From contig JACMPC010000030.1 of assembly GCA_014377705.1 (NCBI GenBank), positions 1-45,352 of the forward strand: DNA of 45,352 nt, read 5' to 3'. This document shows positions 38,887-45,352 of this stretch, piece after piece. Source of the stretch: Dermatophilaceae bacterium (GTDB lineage Bacteria > Actinomycetota > Actinomycetes > Actinomycetales > Dermatophilaceae). The first letter of the stretch is position 1; every line of letters begins with the position of its first letter. The position numbers were made by a program, and so were the translations under genes. The notes below the pieces were generated by a model. That model saw nothing but the letters and a program-made list of their open reading frames with translations. It searched no databases and had not been told where the DNA came from.

Positions 38887-39168
38887 ATGAGGGCCAGCCG
38901 GAAGTACTGGCCACGGATCGGCGTCTTCGCGTCCAAGGCGGGCGCTCCAACCCCTCCGGACTGGTACCACAACCTCAAGGCTGCGGGCCTGGCCGAGGTC
39001 GAGGTGGAGACGGAGACTTACCAGGTGACGGTCAACGAGGTCACCGGCGTGGAACGTGACCGCATCTACCGGCAACAGGCAAGTCTCTACCCGGGTTTTG
39101 CGGAGTACGAAGAGAAGGCGGCCGGCATACGGACGATCCCGGTTCTGGTTGGCACCAGTGAATCATGA
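38887..39168 (+). pseudogene. C-terminal fragment of a deazaflavin (F420)-dependent reductase
   Basis: Residues from VFASKAGAPTPPDWYHNLKAAGL onward match the C-terminal half of the Ddn-like F420H2-dependent nitroreductase family (VEVETETYQVTV...RIYRQQASLYPGFAEYEEKA...RTIPVLV). The N-terminal half, including the TTTGRKSG region that contacts the cofactor, is absent, and the first ten residues (MRASRKYWPR) look unrelated. Only 93 residues remain of about 140. The upstream gene on the opposite strand is 32 bases away. A functional short form is unlikely; a decayed gene left after a deletion is the simplest reading. Confidence 0.7.
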
Positions 39169-39357
39169 AGCCGTTGTATGCCGGGGCCGCCAGGCTCGTA
39201 CTCATGCATTGAGTTGCCCCAGACACCGCAGAGGCCCTCATCCAGGAATCTCTCGGGCGCGTGAGGTCGCGGGTGGCTGGGCATCGGCAAGGCGCCCGGG
39301 GCGGGGACCGTCAGGCCAGGCGGTAGACCTTGGGCAGGTTGTGCGGTTCACTGCGCA

Positions 39358-39810
39358 TCAACGGAGCGATTCGCCATCCCTGTCGTCGGTGGGGCTGCCG
39401 GTGTCCGGTGCGATGGTCTGGCCGGGCCTGTCTGAGCTGGTGCCTTCCTCAGTGGGCGAGTCGTCGTGATGAGGGTCGACTTCGTCAGCCTTGCGGAACT
39501 GGTCGTCGACGTCGGAGCGCTGACTGGACGCCTCAGTCTTCTGGCGCTCAGCGGCCAGAGCCAGTTGCTTGGCCTCCGCGGCTTTGATATCCGACTCGGC
39601 TTGCGCCGCACGGGCACGGGCGTCAGCCTCGGCCGCCTCACTCTCATGTTGTTGTACGTGGCTCGACTGCTCCCGCGCGTCCAACCGCAGGGACTCAGCG
39701 CGCTCGGCTTGTTTCGCCTTCCGCTGGCGACCCCCGATAACGACTACCGCCACGATGACGGCGATCACCACAACGGCCAAGATGAGCCACAGCAATGCGT
39801 TGCCTTTCAT
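39358..39810 (-). CDS. Single-pass membrane protein with coiled coil, unknown function
   Basis: The 150-residue protein has an N-terminal membrane helix (ALLWLILAVVVIAVIVAVVVIGG) with no cleavage site, so it is anchored. A basic, Arg/Lys-rich patch follows (RQRKAKQAERAESLRLDAREQ), then an Ala/Glu-rich helical coiled-coil stretch (HESEAAEADARARAAQAESDIKAAEAK), and a polar, acidic tail. The ATG at 39810 has a strong AGGAGG ribosome site. Proteins of this build are frequent beside stress genes in this group, but no function is known to me. The next gene on the same strand starts 234 bases upstream. Confidence 0.85.
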   Translation of the reverse strand: MKGNALLWLILAVVVIAVIVAVVVIGGRQRKAKQAERAESLRLDAREQSSHVQQHESEAAEADARARAAQAESDIKAAEAKQLALAAERQKTEASSQRSDVDDQFRKADEVDPHHDDSPTEEGTSSDRPGQTIAPDTGSPTDDRDGESLR

Positions 39811-39844
39811 AGCGTCCTCCTAGGTCAGCCCGATTGGGCCCAGC

Positions 39845-40045
39845 TCAGCTCGAAGGCTGCGGAAATCGGCACTTTACTTTGGGGTTGACCCCCAGGTAGT
39901 TCAGGGGTCCGGCCACGACCGTGACGGCGACCGTCGCCACCCCCGCGCAGTTCTGCGGCGAGGAGCCAAAGTAGCCTCGCTGGCCCACTGCCACCGCGCC
40001 GATCGCCAACCAGATGACGACCACCAGCCCTCCAAGCTTCCGCAT
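39845..40045 (-). CDS. Small conserved actinobacterial membrane protein
   Basis: The 66-residue protein starts at the ATG at 40045 (MRKLGGLVVVIWLAIGAVAVGQRGYFG). It has one membrane or signal helix and a conserved-looking exported part with two Cys (QNCAGVATVAVTVVAGPLNYLGVNPKVKCRFPQPS). The GQRGYF and AGPLNYxGVNPKVxC patterns recur in small actinobacterial proteins of unknown role. The two cysteines may form a disulfide outside the cell. No strong ribosome site is seen. Confidence 0.78.
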   Translation of the reverse strand: MRKLGGLVVVIWLAIGAVAVGQRGYFGSSPQNCAGVATVAVTVVAGPLNYLGVNPKVKCRFPQPSS

Positions 40046-40857
40046 GCGAGTCAGCCTACCCGTGGGTGAAAGCCGCAACCACCACACAGTCCGGTTCTCC
40101 AAGGTCATGACCGCGGCGAAGTGCCCGGCGGCTGCCAGTGGTGGCCCCCCGGCGCCGACTGACCGGGCTTGTGGAACAGCTCAGTTGCGCGGTGACGTGG
40201 CTGCGGCTCCCACCGCGAGCGGCAGCCTGCGCGCGACTATCTGGTCGGTAGGCATCTAAGTGGTGCTCTCTTTCGTCGCGACCAACCAAGGCTGGGGCGC
40301 CGCTTAGATGAAGCGCGCAGATAGAAGCCACAGGCAGGTCGCGCAGGTAGGAGCCACGGGCAGGTCGAGGACACCTACGGGTCTTTCAATCTTCTTGGGA
40401 ACGTTCTTGTCTCCGAGTACGGCGCAACCTTCACCTGTTCTTGCCCAGTGGCCTTCACCTGTTCTTGCCCAGTGGCGATCCTTGGGCGTTGGGTCCAGTC
40501 AGTGTGGGGTTCCGGTGAAGGCGAGCGATCTCGGGTCGATGCCCAGCCGTGTCGTGGGTGAGGGTTGGACCTAGGCCAGGCGCAGCGATGCCGAACCACC
40601 GTGCCGACCAGGTGAGGCCGTGCTCTGACCCGACGTTCCCTGGGGGGCGCCCTGGGGCCGGGTAGCCCGCGTCGGCCCAGTCAACGCCGGGGGTTCGCAG
40701 ATTCCACTTCGTCGAGAGATAGGGGTGAGGTCTTGCGGTCTACACTTTCCCCATCTGAGAAGCGAGCGGGCAGGGCCACTGCGTGACACGCGCTTGGGGT
40801 ATGAGGTGCACGGCGGGCCATCCAGGGCCACCGGGGCAGAACGGGAAGGAAGTTCAG
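40046..40857. other. Gene-poor stretch with small duplications
   Basis: I find no convincing gene here on either strand. It contains a perfect 24-base tandem duplication (40428-40451 and 40452-40475) and two near-copies of AGCCACRGGCAGGTCG 26 bases apart (40326-40341 and 40352-40367). The last bases carry the GGAAGGAAG ribosome site of the next gene. Confidence 0.6.
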
Positions 40858-41013
40858 ATGATCATTTTGGGAATCGTGCTTGTGGTCGTGGGACTGGTCG
40901 CAGGCATACCCATTCTGCAGACCATCGGCGTCATCTTGTTGGTGGTTGGCGCGATCTTGTGGGTCCTGGGCTCGATGGGCCGCGCGGTCGGCGGACGGAA
41001 GCACTACTACTGA
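40858..41013 (+). CDS. DUF6131 family small membrane protein, copy 1
   Basis: The 51-residue protein consists of two membrane helices (MIILGIVLVVVGLVAGIPIL and GVILLVVGAILWVLGSMG) and a short basic end, GRAVGGRKHYY, which is the family hallmark. The ATG at 40858 follows GGAAGGAAG. A CsbD gene lies 93 bases downstream. A second, damaged copy lies at 43919-44106 on the other strand. DUF6131 proteins have no known role; the CsbD neighbour suggests stress. Confidence 0.85.
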   Translation: MIILGIVLVVVGLVAGIPILQTIGVILLVVGAILWVLGSMGRAVGGRKHYY

Positions 41014-41106
41014 CAGGCATGTCGCATGCTGGCGGGCAGCCGTAGGGGTGGGCGGCGGGTCAAGCCGCCCACCCCGTCATTTCGTCGAACCAGAAGGGAG
41101 CCAGTG

Positions 41107-41358
41107 ATGGGCTGGGACGACAAGGTGAGGAACAAGAAGGACGAGGCTGCGGGCGCGGCCAATGAACACATTGGCAAGGCGACGCAAGATGAGCAGATGG
41201 AAGATGAGGGCAAGACCGATCAAAGCGTGAGCAACCTCAAGCAAGCCGGCGAGAAGGTCAAGAAGCTTTCAAGAAGGACTGAACCATTGACGCCGCAATC
41301 ATCACGCCGCCTCGCAGGCCGGCACGTCAGGTCAGGAATACCGGTAGCCGGGTGGTAG
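41107..41358 (+). CDS. CsbD family stress protein, copy 1, 3' end frameshifted
   Basis: The first 53 residues match CsbD: MGWDDKVRNKKDEAAGAANEHIGKATQDEQMEDEGKTDQSVSNLKQAGEKVK. CsbD proteins are small, charged, four-helix proteins induced by general stress. The normal end (KEAFKKD then stop at 41282) is read only in another frame, and the present frame runs on for about 30 unrelated residues to 41358. One base appears lost near 41260-41266. The ATG at 41107 has an AGAAGGGAG ribosome site. The intact second copy at 43759-43932 shows the expected ending (TKDAFDK). Confidence 0.75.
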   Translation: MGWDDKVRNKKDEAAGAANEHIGKATQDEQMEDEGKTDQSVSNLKQAGEKVKKLSRRTEPLTPQSSRRLAGRHVRSGIPVAGW

Positions 41359-41485
41359 CTGCCCCCCCTTCCCCCGCGAACGCGCAGATCCCTCGCAAGC
41401 CTGTCATCGCGGTGATGGAGCACGGGCTGACGGCATTGTGGGCCTCACCGCTTTCGCACGGACCAGTAGCCTGGGCACCTTTGTG

Positions 41486-42304
41486 ATGAGACCCGGTGTC
41501 GGCGGCAAGGTTGAACAGGCAGGCAACAGCGGATCGCTGGAGGCGGTTGCCCGCGTGGGGTTGATCGCCTACGGCGTGGTGCACCTCTTGATCAGCTGGC
41601 TGGCGCTGCAGCTCGCGTGGGGCGCAGCAGCGAGGAAGAGCGCCGACCCCTCCGGGGCCCTGAGAACAGTGGCTGATCAGCCCGTAGGCAGGATCTTGTT
41701 GTGGCTAATTGCGCTCGGCTTGGTGGCGCTCGCGCTGTGGCAGGCCAGTGAAGCCATCTGGGGCTGCCGCAACCGCGAGGGTGCCGACCGGATCCGCAAG
41801 CAGGTCACCAGCGGGGCCGTTGCCATGATCTACGCAGCGCTGGGGGTCGGCGCGGCGTCGGTCGCGCTCGGCTCCAGATCGTCGAGCTCACAGTCCCAGC
41901 AGCAAGCCACCTCAGGTGTGCTGGGCTGGCCCGCCGGGCGGGTGATCGTGATGGCCGCGGGGCTGATCATCGTCGGCGTCGGCGTGGGCGGGGTGGTCAA
42001 GGGAATTCGAAAATCCTTCAGTGAGGAGATCGACACGTCATCGATGTCCCCCGCGTTCCGTGAGGGCGTCGCGCGCCTAGGTCAAGTCGGATACATCGCC
42101 AAGGGGGTGGCCCTGGGTTTGGTGGGGGGTCTGCTCAGCTATGCAGCCCTGACCTTCCAGCAGCAGAAAGCGCCGGGACTGGACGGCGCCCTCCAAACGA
42201 TCCTGGCGCAACCATCCGGGAGGTTCCTCCTCACAGCCGTGGCACTCGGATTCTTGGCCTTCGGCCTGTTCGCGATACTCCAGTCGCGTTACCGCCGGAT
42301 GTAG
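41486..42304 (+). CDS. DUF1206 membrane protein
   Basis: The 272-residue protein is made of three similar units, each with two membrane helices. Unit 1 is VARVGLIAYGVVHLLISWLALQLAWG to LLWLIALGLVALALWQASEAIWG. Unit 2 is VTSGAVAMIYAALGVGAASVALG to VIVMAAGLIIVGVGVGGVVKGI. Unit 3 is VARLGQVGYIAKGVALGLVGGLLS to FLLTAVALGFLAFGLFAILQSRYRRM. Each contains the pattern of a leading R/K-GxxxYxxxG helix and a PxGR turn (DQPVGRIL, GWPAGRVI, AQPSGRFL). The family has no known function. The ATG at 41486 was chosen; a GTG lies directly upstream. No strong ribosome site is seen. Confidence 0.88.
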   Translation: MRPGVGGKVEQAGNSGSLEAVARVGLIAYGVVHLLISWLALQLAWGAAARKSADPSGALRTVADQPVGRILLWLIALGLVALALWQASEAIWGCRNREGADRIRKQVTSGAVAMIYAALGVGAASVALGSRSSSSQSQQQATSGVLGWPAGRVIVMAAGLIIVGVGVGGVVKGIRKSFSEEIDTSSMSPAFREGVARLGQVGYIAKGVALGLVGGLLSYAALTFQQQKAPGLDGALQTILAQPSGRFLLTAVALGFLAFGLFAILQSRYRRM

Positions 42305-42964
42305 CCCGGCGGCACCCCCTGACCAGCCTGGACCAGAACGCGTGTTCTTCGCGCGCCGCCCAGATTGCCTAGGGCGCCCTCTCGCCGATCCCTATGCGGG
42401 CCCGTGTAGTCGCCTGCTTGCTGCAGTTGGCGACCGTAGATCTGACCCTCCGTCGCTACAACACGGATGGTCGCCGTAGCGACGAGCACCGTGCCGCGAG
42501 GAAGCCTGCGCTCAGCGTTCAACGCCCGTTCGCCAGCACCTTCGCCGCAGATCCGTTTTGGCCGGTGGACCCCGGAACGGCCAACCGTGAAAAGACCGGT
42601 TCCGGCAAACGGCGGCACTGTTGTGGCGCGAACGGGGGTTCTGGGATTCTTCGCGCTCGGGTTGTGGCAGCTCGCCAACGCCCTCGCGTCGCGTCTTTCC
42701 CCGGGCTCCTTCTCGTCTGCTGCCTGAACAGTGTGTTGGGTCGGGCAATGACCTGCCGTGCCTGGCCCGGGCGCCACATGCTTACTTCGAGTGTGCGGCC
42801 ATGAATCCAGGCCTGACCGAAGACGCTCACCACCCAAATCGGCGGCTACGCCACGCCGAGGGAAACGGAAACACGCTCGTTATCCTGAGCTGCGTCCTCG
42901 TCGCCAGCTCCAGAGCCGCTCCGGTGGCCTTCGGCCTCCCTCCCGGTTGAGGTCAGGGAAGCCG
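42305..42964. other. 660 bases without a supported gene
   Basis: Open frames exist on the plus strand but none looks like a real protein. One short hydrophobic piece around 42629-42724 (VLGFFALGLWQLANALA) looks like a stray membrane helix and could be a remnant of a gene such as DUF1206, but this is weak. The 3' end abuts the WhiB gene stop. Confidence 0.5.
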
Positions 42965-43231
42965 TCAAAGACCGGGTGCACTTGGGTCGGCACGACGGGC
43001 ACGCACATTGCGGCCCTTGACGGCGCGACGTTCGTCCGCGGACAGTCCGCCCCAGACCCCATCCTCCTGGCGGGACTCAACGGCCCAACTCAGGCAGGCC
43101 TCAAGAACCTCACAGCGACCGCAGACAGCCTTGGCCTCTTCTATCTGGAGAAGCGCGGGGCCGGTGTTGCCGATCGGGAAGAACAGCTCGGGGTCCACGC
43201 CGAGGCAAGCAGCACGATCACGCCAAGGCAT
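42965..43231 (-). CDS. WhiB family regulator, WhiB1-like
   Basis: WhiB proteins bind a redox- and NO-sensitive 4Fe-4S cluster and act with the main sigma factor. The 88-residue protein has the four cluster cysteines at C9, C37, C40 and C46, followed by the G[VI]WGG turn (GVWGGLSADERRAVKGRNVRARR) and a basic tail. The cysteine spacing and DPELFFPIGNTGPALLQI segment resemble mycobacterial WhiB1, which is essential and NO-responsive. The ATG at 43231 follows AAGGAGT. It is flanked by gene-poor DNA and a broken phospholipase-like gene, unlike the normal chromosomal context of whiB1. Confidence 0.93.
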   Translation of the reverse strand: MPWRDRAACLGVDPELFFPIGNTGPALLQIEEAKAVCGRCEVLEACLSWAVESRQEDGVWGGLSADERRAVKGRNVRARRADPSAPGL

Positions 43232-43454
43232 CAGGATCGGACTCCTTGCCTCGAAGGTGGGGGCGAGCAGCACGGGAGACAACCCGGGCGGCGAACCGGT
43301 CGGTCTTGGCGGGTCTCTCAAAGTCCAGCTTCAGTCAACGCCAAGGTCAACGTCCCGAGCTGACTCACCAAAGGTGCCTACGTGGCGGGCAGGAACGTCG
43401 CTGAAAGCGTCCGTAGCTCCGGGCAGCGGCCGAGGACCCCTTTCGACCTCGGTG

Positions 43455-43701
43455 TCCGGGGAAGGGTGAAGCGCTCGTCGGGATCTCCGCGTCAGTCGAC
43501 GAACATCAGTAGATCATCATCGCGCATCTGCGACACCCGCCGGTGCAGTTCCGCGAAGTACGTCGCGCCATGGATGAGGGGTCGGACCATGTTGCCCTCG
43601 GGCCAGGCCGCGCCACCGGGATGGCGGGCATCCAGTCGGGCCGTTGGGTTTCCGAGTTCGGTCCAGGTCAGGAACCACCGCGTCAGGAGCCGCTGCGTCA
43701 T
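43455..43701 (-). pseudogene. Phospholipase D-like protein, N-terminal fragment with nonsense codon
   Basis: The sequence from about 43701 reads WFLTWTELGNPTARLDARHPGGAAWPEGNMVRPLIHGATYFAELHRRVSQMRDDDLLMFVD and then TGA at 43492-43494. The same frame continues RGDPDERF, so a Trp codon seems to have become a stop (family sequence is about FTDWRGDPDERL). This is the N-terminal region of cardiolipin synthase/PLD-like proteins; the HKD motifs further along are missing. Beyond about 43455 the similarity fades. The gene is a remnant. Confidence 0.65.
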
Positions 43702-43758
43702 GGGCACATTCGATCGATACCTGGCGCCGGTCATCTGTCGCGAGTCAGCCTCCGGTTT

Positions 43759-43932
43759 TCACTTGTCGAAGGCGTCCTTGGTCTTCTCGCCGGCATCCTT
43801 GAGGTTGCTCTTGGTCTGCTCTGTCTTGCCTTTGCGTTCCATCTTCTTGTCGCCGGTAGCCTTGCCAGTGTGTTCCTTGGCTGCGCCTTGGGTTTCGTCC
43901 CTCTTGTTCTTCAGCTTGTCAAGCCAGCCCAT
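43759..43932 (-). CDS. CsbD family stress protein, copy 2
   Basis: This gene encodes 57 residues: MGWLDKLKNKRDETQGAAKEH, then TGKATGDKKMERKGKTEQTK and SNLKDAGEKTKDAFDK. The whole CsbD pattern is intact, including the normal C-terminus that copy 1 at 41107 has lost. The ATG at 43932 follows AGAAGGGGG at a suitable distance. It lies downstream of a damaged DUF6131 gene, repeating the DUF6131-CsbD order of copy 1 in the opposite orientation. A role in general stress survival is inferred from the family. Confidence 0.88.
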   Translation of the reverse strand: MGWLDKLKNKRDETQGAAKEHTGKATGDKKMERKGKTEQTKSNLKDAGEKTKDAFDK

Positions 43933-44106
43933 TTCGGGGCCCCCTTCTTTGTCCGTAGTAGTGCTTGCGTCCGCCGACGGCGCGTCCCGTAGTTCCGAAG
44001 ATCCACAGGATCACGCTCATCACCCAAAGTATGCCGCCGATGGTCACCAGCACGGGGATTCCGTGACGAATCCCACGACCAGAAGCACCACTTCGAGAAC
44101 GACCAT
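43919..44106 (-). pseudogene. DUF6131 small membrane protein, copy 2, damaged
   Basis: From the ATG at 44106 (behind AGAGGA) the frame reads MVVLEVVLLVVGFVT and then goes out of phase, ending after five more residues. The normal continuation GIPVLVTIGGILWVMSVILWIFGTTGRAVGGRKHYY follows in another frame, as if one G had been lost near 44058-44064. The end is also changed: where copy 1 has TAC-TGA, this copy has TAC-GGA, so translation would run on to 43919, overlapping the CsbD start. Two lesions make decay more likely than a single consensus error. Confidence 0.75.
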
Positions 44107-44392
44107 CTGAGTCCTCTTTTTCTTTTAGGTGGGCGACCCTTCTGCATGAATTCGCAGAGGAGGACCTTTTATGAGCAACGCCATACGGCTTTGCAGGGAC
44201 TGACGACGGACGAGGCACCGGTCAGAGGATTGACACCAGACGGCTTCCGCTGATGAGCGGAAGGCTATGTCGCCCCACTTAGGTGTATTCCGGGAGGAAC
44301 TGGGGACCCGAAGGGTTCCCCACGATGTGGTGGTGGGGTCAGGTATGTCGACGTCCACGCCCTGAGCCACCGCCCAGCCTCCTCCACGATCC
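44107..44392. other. Gap with a ten-codon ORF behind a strong ribosome site
   Basis: The only notable item is ATG at 44171, preceded by GAGGAGG, reading MSNAIRLCRD and stopping at 44203 on the plus strand. It diverges from the damaged DUF6131 gene. It may be the start of a gene that has been lost, or a leader peptide. Nothing else supported is seen. Confidence 0.35.
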
Positions 44393-44514
44393 CCGTCAGC
44401 AGAACGGACTCCGCCGCAGGCACACCAGCGGCGCCTACGCCATCACCGACCTCGCCGAGATCTTCAACATCTCCCGACCCACCGTCTACCGAACCTTCAC
44501 ACGCGCCGCTTGGA
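44393..44514 (+). pseudogene. Resolvase/invertase C-terminal HTH fragment
   Basis: The segment TSGAYAITDLAEIFNISRPTVYRTFTR matches the DNA-binding helix-turn-helix at the C-terminus of serine recombinases of the resolvase/invertase type (typically G-x-Y-x-I-x-E-I-A-x-x-x-x-I-S-R-x-T-V-Y-R). The catalytic domain is absent. It is a remnant of a mobile element in the degraded right part of the window. Confidence 0.65.
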
Positions 44515-44594
44515 ACCCAGATTGCACTTCAGGCAGCTATAGGACTACTGGGCCGATCAGCAACGAGAGCGGCCGGCGCCTCGCACGACGCTGA

Positions 44595-44896
44595 ACTACT
44601 CCCAGTCGCACTCCAGCCGGGCTGACGTGACGCCAGGTCGTGATCGGCAAGAACCGGGTGGGGCGTCGACCAGCGTTTGCGCGCAGCAGCGGAGTCCGGA
44701 CCGGGTGGACGCGCCAGGTGCGTCTGGTGATACTTGATCGCCCAGCGGGGCGGTGAGTACGAGGTGCCGGTGTGCTCAAGCCCCTGACGTGCATCGGTGT
44801 CGCAAGGGGGGTCGCACCTATGCTGCCCTTATGGTGCTCAGCCTGAATGCCAGCGTCATCATCAGCCGCTGAACCGGTGGCGAGCCGTGGTGCCCG
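44595..44896. other. No supported feature
   Basis: I see no gene, RNA or clear repeat in these 302 bases. The sequence precedes the ArsA-like gene, for which no ribosome site is evident. Confidence 0.5.
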
Positions 44897-45352
44897 ATGA
44901 GGTTGAGGGTCGAGGACGTGCCCTCAGACCCCGGCGACTGGCTTGGCGCCCGACTGCATGTGGTGACCGGCAAGGGAGGTACCGGCAAGACGACCTTGCC
45001 GGCGGCTGCCGCGATCACGCTGGCATCGGGGGGCCGGCGCTCGCTGCTCATTGAGGTGGAGGGCCGCCAAGGCATCGCGCAGTTGTTCGGCTGCCCGCCG
45101 CTGCCCTACGCCGAGCGTCGCGTCGCGGTCGCCAGGGGTGGTGGTGAGGGTCTATGCTCTGGCCGTTGACGTCGAGGATGCCCTGCTGGAGTACCTGCCG
45201 ACCGTCTACCACCTCGGTCGGGCGAGGTGGGCCCTGGGCAGACTGGGGGTCCTGGACTTCGTCACCACCATCGCCCCAGGACTTCGCGACGTATTCCTGA
45301 CCGGCAGGATCTGCCAAGCCCTGCAAACGTCCCAGTCGGACGGCGCCCGGTA
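44897..45352 (+). pseudogene. ArsA/GET3-like P-loop ATPase, frameshifted and cut by the window end
   Basis: The first frame (from the ATG at 44897) has LHVVTGKGGTGKTTLPAAAAITLASGG with the deviant Walker A typical of the ArsA group, then LLIEVEGRQGIAQLFGCPPLPYAERRVAVA. It then leaves the family frame. The continuation VYALAVDVEDALLEYLPTVYHLGRARWALGRLGVLDFVTTIAPGLRDVFLTG is in another frame from about 45147, as if one G had been added (GAGGGTC for GAGGTC). The gene runs to the window edge, so its 3' part is unseen. In actinobacteria such ATPases often occur as a pair beside a whiB gene. The family handles tail-anchored proteins or anions; the substrate is unknown. Confidence 0.7.

Noticed and set aside
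39087-39290. Small minus-strand open frame beside the reductase fragment
   Set aside because: It has no ribosome site and no recognisable pattern, and half of it is antisense to the fragment.
42394-42804. 136-codon plus-strand frame in the 42 kb gap
   Set aside because: Its composition is Arg/Ala/Cys-rich without any domain, and several other frames are open over the same stretch, as expected of high-GC DNA.

Overview
The window is high-GC actinobacterial DNA. Housekeeping clusters in the usual actinobacterial order (glmU-prs-rplY-pth-mfd-mazG-eno-ftsB-DUF501-ppx and metG-tatD-rpfB-rsmA-ispE), plus WhiB, Rpf, PMT-type mannosyltransferase, HAAS/PadR and DUF6131 proteins, point to Actinomycetota. 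The style of the genes suggests Micrococcales, near Intrasporangiaceae/Dermatophilaceae; that placement is an inference, with no search behind it. Many minus-strand genes are joined by 4-base NTGA stop/start overlaps, and these were used to fix several starts.

Layout. 0-4.6 kb (minus): a Bax inhibitor-1 membrane protein with a small coupled gene, an unusual tRNA with a UAA anticodon, peptide deformylase, an ACT-domain protein, a family 5 uracil-DNA glycosylase, and a PadR regulator paired with a HAAS-type membrane protein that reads as frameshifted. 4.6-17.7 kb (minus): exopolyphosphatase, DUF501, FtsB-like, enolase, MazG, a SurA-like lipoprotein, Mfd, peptidyl-tRNA hydrolase, L25/CTC, PRPP synthetase and GlmU, with tRNA-Gln beyond. 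18.0-20.5 kb (plus): a frameshifted acyl-CoA desaturase, a TetR regulator, and a MarR regulator whose promoter holds a perfect palindrome. 20.5-28.3 kb (minus): ABC-F ATPase, IspE, RsmA, RpfB, TatD and MetG. The rpfB leader contains an intrinsic terminator and a CRP/GlxR-like site. 28.3-34.0 kb: an SRPBCC protein, then a C4-dicarboxylate module (DctA-type carrier divergent from a two-component system) and an anchored Pro/Ala-rich protein. 34.0-38.9 kb: RsmI with a 12-bp tandem repeat at its 5' end, a divergent PMT mannosyltransferase, and two PH-domain membrane proteins.

38.9-45.35 kb is different: small stress-type genes (DUF6131, CsbD, DUF1206, WhiB1-like), long gene-poor gaps, and broken pieces of an F420-dependent reductase, a phospholipase D-like protein, a resolvase and an ArsA-type ATPase. 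The DUF6131-CsbD pair is present twice in opposite orientation, and each copy has damage in a different member.

The points most worth checking are the class I tRNA with a leucine UAA anticodon, the tandem repeat that offers seven in-frame GTG codons at the rsmI start, the rpfB leader terminator, the inverted DUF6131-CsbD duplication, and an intergenic repeat found at two convergent gene ends. At least six apparent frameshifts could be true gene decay or consensus errors; sequence alone cannot decide.
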